Part shown: positions 25,240-33,249 of the stretch, in pieces | Position numbering within the stretch: position 1 is the stretch's first letter | Layout: each line of letters begins with the position of its first letter | NCBI RefSeq assembly: GCF_000722875.1 | Contig: NZ_JFHR01000057.1 | Span: 1-41,550, forward strand | DNA from: Sphingobium chlorophenolicum | Lineage (GTDB): Bacteria; Pseudomonadota; Alphaproteobacteria; Sphingomonadales; Sphingomonadaceae | DNA length: 41,550 bases | Direction of reading: 5' to 3' | Made by a program: the position numbers and the translations under genes | The notes under the pieces: generated by a model | What the model saw: the letters and a program-made list of their open reading frames with translations, nothing else | Database searches by the model: none | What the model was told of the DNA's origin: nothing

Positions 25240-26070
25240 ATGCGCGAATTCGCGAAATGGCATGGCGATGAATGGGTGCGGCGGCAGGGCCTGTTGGCGG
25301 GAATCGCGCTGCTGTTCGCGGTGACGCTGGCATGGCTGGGCGCTTTCGGTTCCAGCGAATTCGAACCGTTCGCGCGTATCGGCTACTGGACCGTCATCTT
25401 CATGGCGCAATATGCGCTAGCCGTCGTCACCATGCCGCTGCTGCGGGTCTGGCCCCTGTTGAGCGCGCGCACCATGGGACAGCGCGTCGCGATAGGCGCG
25501 GCGATCACGTCCGTCCCGATGTTCTTCGTCACCGCCGCCGCATCCATGTCGGTGGGAACATGGACGCCGGTTCCCAGCGAGATATTCCAACTGATCGTCG
25601 CGATCTGGATCATCGGCGGCGCCTATCTGTTCCTTTGGGAAAAGCTGTCTTCCAGGCCATATCCTGCGCCGATCAGGCCGGGCACGGCGGAATCCTTCCG
25701 CGCGATGGAGCAGCCCCAAGTCGATAGCGCGCCGATCCAGGGCCTGCTGCTGAACAGATTGCCGCCGGAACTGGGGCGAGAGATTATTTGCCTGGGGAAT
25801 GAGGATCATTATGTCCGCGTGCACACAGCGGTCGGCAACACGCTGATCCTCATGCGTTTTGCCGACGCTTTGGGCGGGGTCTCGGCTATCGATGGACAGC
25901 GGGTCCATCGCTCTTGGTGGGTGTCGCGCAGCGCCGTGGTCCGGCTGGAACGGTCTGGACGAACGGCCCGGCTGGAATTGCGCAACGGCCTGAGCGTGCC
26001 TGTATCGCGCCCCTATCTCGACCAGGCGAAGAGCCTTTGGGGTGCGATTGAAGGGATTGCCGTAGCGTAA
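25240..26070 (+). CDS. Membrane-anchored LytTR DNA-binding regulator
   Basis: A 276-residue protein with four hydrophobic helices (about residues 17-36, 48-68, 83-104 and 113-133), a linker, and a C-terminal LytTR domain from about residue 173 (REIICLGNEDHYVRVHTAVGN ... RVHRSWWVSRSAVVRLERSG ... LSVPVSRPYL). It has no response-receiver domain, so the membrane part itself may sense a signal, perhaps envelope stress or a pump substrate, while the LytTR part binds DNA from the membrane. It is divergent from the MipA/RND operon, the expected place for its regulator. ATG 25240 lacks a good ribosome site; the frame is open upstream, but those residues look non-coding. Confidence 0.88.
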   Translation: MREFAKWHGDEWVRRQGLLAGIALLFAVTLAWLGAFGSSEFEPFARIGYWTVIFMAQYALAVVTMPLLRVWPLLSARTMGQRVAIGAAITSVPMFFVTAAASMSVGTWTPVPSEIFQLIVAIWIIGGAYLFLWEKLSSRPYPAPIRPGTAESFRAMEQPQVDSAPIQGLLLNRLPPELGREIICLGNEDHYVRVHTAVGNTLILMRFADALGGVSAIDGQRVHRSWWVSRSAVVRLERSGRTARLELRNGLSVPVSRPYLDQAKSLWGAIEGIAVA

Positions 26071-26092
26071 GCCGCGTATGGCCTTTATGAAA

Positions 26093-26184
26093 CGTCATGC
26101 TGAACTTGTTTCAGCATCCATCTCTCCCCATGAGCGGAAGGTGCTTAGAGGCACGATGGATGCTGAAACAAGTTCAGCATGACG
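26093..26184. repeat. Perfect 30-bp inverted repeat at convergent junction
   Basis: Arms at 26093-26122 and 26155-26184 are exact reverse complements for 30 bp; the left arm begins CGTCATGCTGAACTTGTTTC. The 32-nt spacer holds a second small hairpin (GTGC 26141-26144 with GCAC 26151-26154). It lies between the convergent LytTR and phosphoesterase genes, where it could end both transcripts. From memory, sequences of this kind recur between genes of sphingomonads as REP-like elements; copy number cannot be checked here. Confidence 0.85.
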
Positions 26185-26221
26185 GTGGATATGGGGCGAT
26201 AACTTGGCCCGATAGGCCCGA

Positions 26222-27505
26222 TTATTTCGCCTTGACGGTAGCGCGCGCGAAGCGTTCCTTGAAATCCGGGAGCGTCAGGGTGAAAACATCCTCCGCCCCG
26301 AATGCCGCGTCGGTGTCGGCGGGTTTCTCATGCTCCTTATACAAAGCGGGATAGCTCGGCATACGGTCCGACGAGGTGTGGAAATAGGTGGAGTAGGTCG
26401 ATACGCCCACTGTCGGCACCGCACCGGAGAAATCGAACTTCATCAGCCGTAACCATCCATCGCCCAGCGCCGCTTTCGGAGCATTCGGCGCAATCATCGG
26501 CAAGATCTGGCCGCGATCCTGATAGTCCGCCAATATCTGGTAGACTTCATGGCCAAAGGCGTTCTTGTCGACGGCGTGCGATTGTCCATGCTGATGACCG
26601 CTCAGGACCATGAAGATCTGATCGTTTTGGGCGATGAACTTTTCCCACAATAGCTGCGGCGAATTATGCTCCTTGTGGACGGCATGGAAATCCACGGCCG
26701 GGATCGGCTTGCGCTCTCCCGCAATGTTGAGGTGATCGTGGATGGAAATGATCGTCGGCAGGCCCGGATGCGCCTTCAGCACGCCCTGCGCCCATTGGAT
26801 CACGTCATCTTCCGGCGCCATTTCCAGCCCGATATGCAGGAAGCGATAGCCGCTCGCCTCGAAAATCTGGGCGCTGTTGGCGCCTCCGTTGAAGGAGGCA
26901 ACATACCAGGGCTTGCCCTTGAAGAAGGAGGAATCGCTGCCGAAGACGGAACGGAAATTGTCCAGCCCGCCATAATGGAGCATGCCGTATCGCATCGGAT
27001 CGTCGCCCTTCATCGTCGCGGGCCAGCGCGAATCCGACCATACGGCGTCATAGTCGTGATTGCCCGGCACGACCGAGAAGGGCAGCTTTCCGGCCAATAT
27101 GCTGTAGCCCGCACGCGCCGTCGGCATCTCCACGGTCAGGGTGCGCGGTTCGGGCTTCAGATAATTGCCGAAGACCGGGTTGGGGATCGCCTTCAGCCCC
27201 TTCGCCACATGTTCGGCGTCCATCGACCGGCTGCCATGCTGCCACACGTCCCCGACGGAGGTCGCGAATGCGATGTCGCCGCCGGCTGAACGAGCGTTGC
27301 GGGCAATAAATTCCATCTGGTCGATGAAAATTTCCCTGGCGTCGATGGGGAAACCCGCCTCGCTCTGATGGCTATAGTCCAGATAATTTTGCGTGTCGGG
27401 AATGACCGCAATGGTGAAGCTTTGATCGGAGCCCTTCGCCATGCCGGGCGCGGCCATCGCAAGAAGCGAGGCCGCGGTGGCAAGGAGGAGATGGTTCGGT
27501 TTCAT
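26222..27505 (-). CDS. Secreted calcineurin-like metallophosphoesterase
   Basis: A 427-residue protein with a signal peptide (MKPNHLLLATAASLLAMAAP..., cleavage near residue 24) and all metal-binding blocks of the calcineurin-like fold: D37 (VIPDTQNYLD), D86 (SVGDVWQHG), G148-N-H-D151, H256-D-H258 and G303-H-Q-H306. It would hydrolyse phosphomono- or diesters in the periplasm or at the cell surface with two metal ions. ATG 27505 has GAGG seven bases upstream. The gene follows the TonB receptor at 27530 by 24 bp on the same strand, so the pair probably captures and breaks down a phosphorylated organic compound, or releases phosphate from one. The substrate is unknown. Confidence 0.9.
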   Translation of the reverse strand: MKPNHLLLATAASLLAMAAPGMAKGSDQSFTIAVIPDTQNYLDYSHQSEAGFPIDAREIFIDQMEFIARNARSAGGDIAFATSVGDVWQHGSRSMDAEHVAKGLKAIPNPVFGNYLKPEPRTLTVEMPTARAGYSILAGKLPFSVVPGNHDYDAVWSDSRWPATMKGDDPMRYGMLHYGGLDNFRSVFGSDSSFFKGKPWYVASFNGGANSAQIFEASGYRFLHIGLEMAPEDDVIQWAQGVLKAHPGLPTIISIHDHLNIAGERKPIPAVDFHAVHKEHNSPQLLWEKFIAQNDQIFMVLSGHQHGQSHAVDKNAFGHEVYQILADYQDRGQILPMIAPNAPKAALGDGWLRLMKFDFSGAVPTVGVSTYSTYFHTSSDRMPSYPALYKEHEKPADTDAAFGAEDVFTLTLPDFKERFARATVKAK

Positions 27506-27529
27506 ATACAAACCTCGAAATGATAATGG

Positions 27530-29719
27530 TTACCAGGCGAAGCGCGCACCTGCGCCGAATGTGCGCGGAGCGCCCACCAGCCGCGAAGGACCGGCGATAT
27601 CGACATAATAGCGCTTGTCCGTGACGTTTCTGGCATAGGCATAGACCGAAATCCCGCTGGCGGCATTTTGCAGTTCCAGACGCAGGTTCAGAAGCGTGTA
27701 AGCCGCCGCTTTCGCCGACAGGGAATTGTCGAGGCGCTTATATTCGCTGCCCTTGTAGGTGACGTCCACGCTCGACCGCAAGCGCCAGTCGGGCGTCATG
27801 GAAAAACTGTGGGCAAGACGCACATGGCCCGACGCCTTCGGTGCGGCGGGCAGATTATTGCCGAGGTTCAGCGTCACCAGAACCGGGTTGCTGGATTCGA
27901 ACTTGGTGATCTCGCTGTCGAGGAAGGTCGCGCCGGCATCGAACGTCAGTTGCTGCGTTTCCGTCCGCACCAGATTGAGCGTCCCGGTGACATCCACGCC
28001 CTTCAGCTTGGCCGCCGCGATGTTGGTGCGGACGTTGCCGTTCGGCGTCGAAGTGCTCGATTGCAGATTCTTGAAGGAATAATGGAAGCCGTCGATCGAC
28101 AGGTTGAACAGGTTCGATGCCGGGAACCATTTGATGCCGCCTTCGAAGGAATCCACCGTTTCCGACTTGAAGGACAAAGCTTCGGGGGCGGAAAAGATGC
28201 TCGTCCCGTCGAAGCCGCCCGCCTTGTAGCCACGGCCATAAGCGCCGTAGATCGACAGCGACCGGGTCAGGTCGAACTTGGCCGATGCGCGGCCCGACAG
28301 ATTGTCGTCGTCGAAATCATTGTCGAAGAAGACGGGCAGCGGCAGGCCGACGCCCAGCGAGATGCCATAGGGATTGGCGTCGATGGTCGATCCGAAATAA
28401 TTGGACGATTCCGTAGTATAGCGCAGGCCGCCGGTCAGCGTCAGCCGGTCGAACAAGCGCCAGTCGATCTGGCCGAATATCGCGAAACTGTCGCGCTTCT
28501 GATGATAGTCCGTCTCGATCTGCGTGAACCGGCTGTCTTCGTAGAAGAGCGTCGTGCCGAAATCGGTCTTGTCCTTCAGATAATAGGCGCCGACCACCCA
28601 ATTGAAACGGCCATCCTTGGCGTTGGACAGGCGCGCTTCCAGCGAGGTCTGCTTGACCTGATCGGTGAAGATGAACTGGTTGATGCGCAAGGGGGCGCCC
28701 GGCGCGCCGTCCAGCGTGCGGTCGGATTCCTCATGTCCCGCCACCAGATCGAGCCGGAGCGCGTCGCCCAGCTTCTTGGTCAGCGTGCCGCTGATGCCGA
28801 ACAGGTCGGTTTTCCGGCGCGGATAGCGGTTGGCATAGAAGGTGAAGGGATCATTGTCGGGTTCCAGCCAGCCGCCATTGCTGACGCCCGCGACGGAATC
28901 CTGCGGCTGGCTTTCCGAACGGTCGCGGCTGCCCCACAATTTCAGCGTCAGGTCGCCCCCATCGGTCTCCGCCCGCAGGGTGGCGCGGCCCGCCCACAGG
29001 TTGCGGTCGCCATAATTGTCGCGAACGCCCGGATCGGGCAGCGCGGGCACCTGCGGCCGCATCTGCGTACCCGCGGCGGGACCGGCGCCCTTGCCGTCCA
29101 TGAAGCCGCCGCCCTGGTCCGTCAGCACGGCCAGACGAAGGCCGATCCGGTCGCTGAGCGGCGCGCTGACGGCGCCTTCGGCCCGGAAACGATTGTAGCT
29201 GGCATAGTCCGCCTGCACATAGCCGTCGAACTTGCCGTCCGGACCGCGCGTGATCAGGTTGACGACGCCCGCCGTGCTGTTGCGGCCGTACAGCGTGCCC
29301 TGCGGCCCCTTCAAAACCTCTACCCGTTCGATGTCGAAGAAGGGCACGGAAAGGAAGACGTTGGAGCTTTGATAGATATTGTCGACATGGAAGGCGACGG
29401 AGGGGCTGCCGTTGGGCCGGTAATCGTCCTGCCCGCCGACGCCGCGAATGCTGACGGTGGTGGACGCGACGCCGCCGAAGTTGGAGGTGATGCTCATGCC
29501 CGCGACCTGCGACGTCAGGTCTTCGAAATTGGACACGCCATTGTCGGCGATCTGGGCGCCGGTCACGACGTTGATCGCGGCGGGAATGTCCGCCAGGCGC
29601 GTCTCGCGTTTCTGCGCGGTGACGATGATTTCGCTGCCGCCCCCATCGCGAACCTGTGCGACAGCAATCCCCGGCGCCAGAAGCGCTATCGCGCTCCCGA
29701 CCTTGAATAAGCTTTTCAT
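27530..29719 (-). CDS. TonB-dependent outer-membrane receptor (phosphoesterase operon)
   Basis: A 729-residue receptor: signal peptide (MKSLFKVGSAIALLAPGIAVAQ), TonB-box-like SEIIVTAQKRE, plug (IPAAINVVTGAQIADNGVSNFEDL...VEVLKGPQGTLYGRNSTAGVVNLITRG) and a long beta barrel ending FGAGARFAW. It belongs to the large sphingomonad group of TonB receptors whose ligands are mostly organic molecules, not only iron chelates. It is the first gene of a two-gene operon with the secreted phosphoesterase and is divergent from a TetR gene, suggesting induction by the ligand. ATG 29719 has GGGAG upstream at a long spacing; an in-frame start 24 codons earlier overlaps the control region and gives no signal peptide at the N-terminus. 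Confidence 0.93.
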   Translation of the reverse strand: MKSLFKVGSAIALLAPGIAVAQVRDGGGSEIIVTAQKRETRLADIPAAINVVTGAQIADNGVSNFEDLTSQVAGMSITSNFGGVASTTVSIRGVGGQDDYRPNGSPSVAFHVDNIYQSSNVFLSVPFFDIERVEVLKGPQGTLYGRNSTAGVVNLITRGPDGKFDGYVQADYASYNRFRAEGAVSAPLSDRIGLRLAVLTDQGGGFMDGKGAGPAAGTQMRPQVPALPDPGVRDNYGDRNLWAGRATLRAETDGGDLTLKLWGSRDRSESQPQDSVAGVSNGGWLEPDNDPFTFYANRYPRRKTDLFGISGTLTKKLGDALRLDLVAGHEESDRTLDGAPGAPLRINQFIFTDQVKQTSLEARLSNAKDGRFNWVVGAYYLKDKTDFGTTLFYEDSRFTQIETDYHQKRDSFAIFGQIDWRLFDRLTLTGGLRYTTESSNYFGSTIDANPYGISLGVGLPLPVFFDNDFDDDNLSGRASAKFDLTRSLSIYGAYGRGYKAGGFDGTSIFSAPEALSFKSETVDSFEGGIKWFPASNLFNLSIDGFHYSFKNLQSSTSTPNGNVRTNIAAAKLKGVDVTGTLNLVRTETQQLTFDAGATFLDSEITKFESSNPVLVTLNLGNNLPAAPKASGHVRLAHSFSMTPDWRLRSSVDVTYKGSEYKRLDNSLSAKAAAYTLLNLRLELQNAASGISVYAYARNVTDKRYYVDIAGPSRLVGAPRTFGAGARFAW

Positions 29720-29737
29720 GGCTATAGAACTCCCTGA

Positions 29738-29753
29738 TCCGATTCGAATTGGA
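29738..29753. promoter_or_regulatory. Candidate TetR operator, 16-bp near-perfect palindrome
   Basis: TCCGATTCGAATTGGA is self-complementary except for one pair (G/T at the fourth position from each end); its core ATTCGAAT is a perfect 8-bp palindrome. It sits in the 85-bp gap between the divergent TonB receptor and TetR genes, 19 bp from the receptor start, where a bound repressor would block the receptor promoter. Confidence 0.55.
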
Positions 29754-29804
29754 CCGGTGTCTAAAAATGGGTTGTTACGCCCGTGTGACAAGGAAGAGCA
29801 TGTA

Positions 29805-30392
29805 GTGCGAGAAGCGGTAGCGACAATTGGAAAGCGCGAGCGAACCCGGCGCCATATCTATGACTGCGCGCTCAAACTCTTTGGGCACAAAGGTTATGTG
29901 GCGACGACGGTCGGCGACATCTGCGCCGAAGCATCGGTATCGCGCGCAACATTTTTCATCCATTTCTCCGAAAAGGCGGCCCTGGTCGGCGAAGCCAGCC
30001 TGCAAATGGGAGAGGCGTGGGAAATCCATGCAAACACGCTCGGCGACATTCCGGCGGTAGAGCTGCTGCGGCACTTCATCGACTTCGTCTTCGACAATAT
30101 GGTGACGCCGGAGATCGCCGCCCCGATGATGGACGATTTCCGCCAGACCTTTGGCGGCAACATGGCGCCGGGCATCGGCATCGGCACCATGCATCATCAT
30201 GGAAGCCTGATCATCGCGCGGGCGCAGAAGGATGGAACCATTACGCCGCTCACCACGCCCGACATACTCGCCCATCATACCATCCGTCTCGTCTGTCTCT
30301 ATCGCGTCTTCACGGTGGGCACCCATGAAGAGACGAAGGCTTTGCTGTGGCAATTATTCTATTCGGGCGCAGGACTGACGGACGCGGCCTGA
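29805..30392 (+). CDS. TetR-family regulator divergent from TonB receptor
   Basis: A 195-residue repressor, standard TetR length. The N-terminal domain (KRERTRRHIYDCALKLFGHKGY) leads to the helix-turn-helix TTVGDICAEASVSRATFFIHFSEK. The C-terminal half is helical, with an unusual M-H-H-H-G segment that might bind a metal or be chance. I chose the GTG at 29805, preceded by AGGAAGAG; the frame is open upstream, even through the start of the receptor gene on the other strand, but an earlier start would cover the palindromic operator. It probably controls the receptor/phosphoesterase operon. Confidence 0.87.
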   Translation: MREAVATIGKRERTRRHIYDCALKLFGHKGYVATTVGDICAEASVSRATFFIHFSEKAALVGEASLQMGEAWEIHANTLGDIPAVELLRHFIDFVFDNMVTPEIAAPMMDDFRQTFGGNMAPGIGIGTMHHHGSLIIARAQKDGTITPLTTPDILAHHTIRLVCLYRVFTVGTHEETKALLWQLFYSGAGLTDAA

Positions 30393-30413
30393 AAAGGGAT
30401 ATAGTCTTTTCGC

Positions 30414-30848
30414 ATGACTTTGGATGGCGTTTGGACTAGCCGCTTCGCGATGACGTTCGCGCGCGATCTTGTACGGGAACATAGGTGGCTGGCATTCATG
30501 CTGGTCGCCTGCGTCCTGTTCGCCAGGGTCGTCATTCCGTCCGGCTTCATGCCGGTGACGACCGGCAAGCATATCGTCGTTCAGATCTGCAACGGCACGG
30601 GACCGGCGACCGTGACGATGACCATCCCCGGCGTGCCGACCCCGCATGACGCGCAAAAGGGCAAGGCCGAAAGCCCCTGCGCCTTTTCCGGTCTGGGGGC
30701 GCCTTTCCTGTCGGGCGCCGACCCAGCACTACTGGCCGGGGCGATATTGTTCCTTGTCGCCATGGGCCTGCGCGCTGCCCGGCCGCTCGCCCTCTCCTCC
30801 ATCGATCATCTGCGGCCGCCATTGCGCGGCCCGCCCGTCACCGCCTGA
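30414..30848 (+). CDS. DUF2946-like membrane-associated protein
   Basis: A 144-residue protein with a hydrophobic N-terminal segment (WLAFMLVACVLFARVVIPSGFMP, about residues 25-47), Cys residues C59 (VVQICNG) and C89 (ESPCAFSG), a second hydrophobic stretch (LLAGAILFLVAMGL) and the ending RPPLRGPP. These features match the DUF2946 family, which is commonly found next to TonB receptors and metal (often copper) genes; its function is not established. It lies 21 bp after the TetR gene and 101 bp before the siderophore-type receptor, so it probably belongs with the latter. The start at 30414 has no convincing ribosome site; ATG 30450 is an alternative. Confidence 0.65.
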   Translation: MTLDGVWTSRFAMTFARDLVREHRWLAFMLVACVLFARVVIPSGFMPVTTGKHIVVQICNGTGPATVTMTIPGVPTPHDAQKGKAESPCAFSGLGAPFLSGADPALLAGAILFLVAMGLRAARPLALSSIDHLRPPLRGPPVTA

Positions 30849-30949
30849 TCCTTCGCCACTGACGTGAACGACGCCGTTCGGCCCGCCGGTCATCGACCGG
30901 GGCGCGAGCGATGCGGGTCGGCGCATGCCGTCCCTTCAAGGAAATCAGA

Positions 30950-33088
30950 ATGATCACGGATTATATCGCGCAAAGGCCGCTCCAGGCCATTGCAATGCTG
31001 CTGTTGCCGTCCGCCGCCACCGGTTACGCGCAGGCGGCGGATGACGCGCCCGGTAAAGAACGAAAGTCCGACATAGTGGTGACGGCACCCTATGGGGAGC
31101 CGACGACATCCAGCGCGACCAAAACCGGCCAGCCGATCCTGCTGACGCCGCAGTCGGTGCAGGTCATCCCGCGGCAGGTGCTGCTGGACCAGAACGCCAT
31201 CACCCTGACCGACGCGGTCCGCAACGTTGCGGGCGTCTCATCCGACTTCGGGTTCAACGGGTCGACCGAACCGCTGCTGATCTTGCGCGGCTTTCCATCG
31301 ACATCGATGACAGCCGCCGGTTCGATGACCGGCACGTCGACCTATTATCTGGACGGCATGCGGGTGAAGGGCCTGCCGGTCAACCTCGCCAATGTCGAGG
31401 CGGTCGAGGTGATCAAGGGGCCGGACAGCGTCATGTTCGGCCGGTCCGAGCCGGGCGGCGTGGTCAATGTCCGCTACCGGCCGCTGACCGCCCGGCCCAG
31501 TTTCGATTTCGAACAGACGGTCGGTCAATATGATCTGTTCCGCACCTCCGGCTATGCCAGCGGAGCGCTGGACGGCGGGGGGAAGCTACTGGGGGGGATT
31601 TCGGCATCCTATCAGAATGCGGGATCGTTCCGGGACTATGTCGTGGACCGGCTGGGATCGGTCAATGCGTCCTTCGCCTGGTTGCCGGGCGGCGGTACGC
31701 GGGTCGGCCTGACCGTCGATTATACCGATCACCGCTATCGCAACGATTACGGCATTCCCGCAGAGGGGGGCCGTCCGGCGCACGTTCCGCGCTCCACCGC
31801 CTATAATGACGCGCCCGTCCTGTCCCGCAGCGAATCCCGCTCCGTTCGCCTGGATGTCGCCCAGCGGCTGGGCGCTGGATGGCGGATCAAGCTGCGCGGC
31901 GTCCATCTGCGCGCCGACACGCGGGACGTGGACGTCATGCCCTACCGGCGCGACATCGCGACGGGCGAGGATTGCCTGGCGACCAGAGGGCAGCTTTGCC
32001 GCAACTATTATTATATGCGGCCCGACGGCCGGTATAAGATCGACCAGTTCACCGCAGACGTGACGGGCACAGTGGAAACCGGCCCCCTCTCCCACAAGAT
32101 CGCCTTCGGTTTCGAATATTATCGCGACGACAAGAGCGGCACGACCTATTTGCAGCGGCTGGCGCCGGTGGATGTCCGCAATCCGGTGCTGGGCCTCACG
32201 CCGCCGCTGGATGTCGCCACGGCCATCCCCCTGGAGAGGGCGGATCATAATCGCTGGTACAGCGTCTATGGCGAGGACCAGATCGACTTTGGCGGCGGCT
32301 TCCATGCGGTCCTGGCCCTGCGTCAGGACTGGACCAGCGCGATCTACGCGCGACCGGGAACGGCGCCCAACAAGGCCGGTTTCCTTGCCCCCCGCGTCGG
32401 ATTCGTGTGGGAAGCGGCGTCCGGCCATGTTTTCTACGGCCAGTTCCAGCGCTCGCTCGCCGCCAATAACGGCCGCAATTTCGACGGCACGCCGCTCCCT
32501 CCGGAAAAGTCGCGGCAATATGAGATAGGCTATAAATATCAAAGCGCGAACGGGAAGCTGACCGCAACGCTCGCCGCCTTCGATCTGGTGAAGACCAACC
32601 GCGCCGACTATTCGCTGTTTCCGATCATCCAGACCATCGGACGCGCCCGGTCACGCGGCATCGAATTCGACATGATCGGCGACCTGACGCCCAAATTGTC
32701 GATTATCGGCGCCTACGCCTATACCGTGGCCAAGGTCGACGAAAGCTCCGTCGGCAACGACCTGCGCCTCGCCAATGCGCCCACCCATGCCGCCAGCCTT
32801 TCGGCGCGCTATTCTATCATCGCCAATGGGTTGATCGGCGGGGGCGTCTATTATCAGGGCGCGCGCTTCGGTGATATCGGCAACAGCTTCATCCTGCCCG
32901 CCTATGTCCGGGTCGACGCCATGGCCGCCTATCGCTTCCGTCTGGGCGGATCGACCGCGACGGCGCAGATCAACCTGAAGAATATGTTCGACAAACGCTA
33001 TTATACCGGCAGCCATCAGTTCGTGCAGGACTGGATCCAGATCGGCCAGCCGCGGACGCTGTCGGCCACGCTCCGGCTGGAGATTTAG
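30950..33088 (+). CDS. TonB-dependent siderophore-type receptor
   Basis: A 712-residue outer-membrane receptor. Signal peptide up to about SAATGYAQA, then SDIVVTAPYGEPTTSSATKTG (the leading part resembles a TonB box), a plug with TPQSVQVIPRQVLLDQNAITLTDAVRNVAGV and VEVIKGPDSVMFGRSEPGGVVN, and a barrel ending in TLRLEI. The PQSV-x-V-[IL]-[PT]-R-x-x-[LM]-x-[DE]-Q and G-R-x-[ESD]-P-G-G-x-V-N patterns are those of ferric-siderophore receptors such as FhuA/FpvA relatives. It should import a metal chelate. ATG 30950 follows AAGGAAA. The DUF2946 gene upstream hints at iron or copper handling; no Fur box was recognised with confidence. Confidence 0.92.
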   Translation: MITDYIAQRPLQAIAMLLLPSAATGYAQAADDAPGKERKSDIVVTAPYGEPTTSSATKTGQPILLTPQSVQVIPRQVLLDQNAITLTDAVRNVAGVSSDFGFNGSTEPLLILRGFPSTSMTAAGSMTGTSTYYLDGMRVKGLPVNLANVEAVEVIKGPDSVMFGRSEPGGVVNVRYRPLTARPSFDFEQTVGQYDLFRTSGYASGALDGGGKLLGGISASYQNAGSFRDYVVDRLGSVNASFAWLPGGGTRVGLTVDYTDHRYRNDYGIPAEGGRPAHVPRSTAYNDAPVLSRSESRSVRLDVAQRLGAGWRIKLRGVHLRADTRDVDVMPYRRDIATGEDCLATRGQLCRNYYYMRPDGRYKIDQFTADVTGTVETGPLSHKIAFGFEYYRDDKSGTTYLQRLAPVDVRNPVLGLTPPLDVATAIPLERADHNRWYSVYGEDQIDFGGGFHAVLALRQDWTSAIYARPGTAPNKAGFLAPRVGFVWEAASGHVFYGQFQRSLAANNGRNFDGTPLPPEKSRQYEIGYKYQSANGKLTATLAAFDLVKTNRADYSLFPIIQTIGRARSRGIEFDMIGDLTPKLSIIGAYAYTVAKVDESSVGNDLRLANAPTHAASLSARYSIIANGLIGGGVYYQGARFGDIGNSFILPAYVRVDAMAAYRFRLGGSTATAQINLKNMFDKRYYTGSHQFVQDWIQIGQPRTLSATLRLEI

Positions 33089-33119
33089 CGAAGGATGTCG
33101 GTCGGACCCATCCTATTCC

Positions 33120-33230
33120 TCCCCATCGAGAGATGGGGAGGGGGACCGCGCGAAGCGTGGTGGAGGGGAATGGGGCACGACCTCCGAATTTCCCCTCCAC
33201 CACTCGCTTCGCGAGCGGTCCCCCTCCCCA
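33120..33230. repeat. Long imperfect palindromic element at convergent junction
   Basis: Two nested structures lie between the convergent receptor and oxygenase genes. First, a perfect 8-bp hairpin TCCCCATC-GAGA-GATGGGGA (33120-33139). Second, a long imperfect inverted repeat with arms 33134-33170 and 33190-33230: the TGGGGAGGGGGACCGC part and the TGGTGGAGGGGAA part pair exactly with their counterparts, with a 4-nt length difference in the middle. A further CGCTTCGCG-rich copy fragment follows to 33249. Elements of this composition are, from memory, common intergenic repeats in sphingomonads. It may act as terminator for both genes. Confidence 0.75.
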
Positions 33231-33249
33231 CGCTTCGCGCAGGGAGGAT

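Noticed and set aside
30849..30949. Riboswitch or Fur-controlled leader before the siderophore-type receptor
   Set aside because: Only a short CCGGT/ACCGG stem near 30885-30899 is visible; no known riboswitch core and no convincing Fur box could be recognised.
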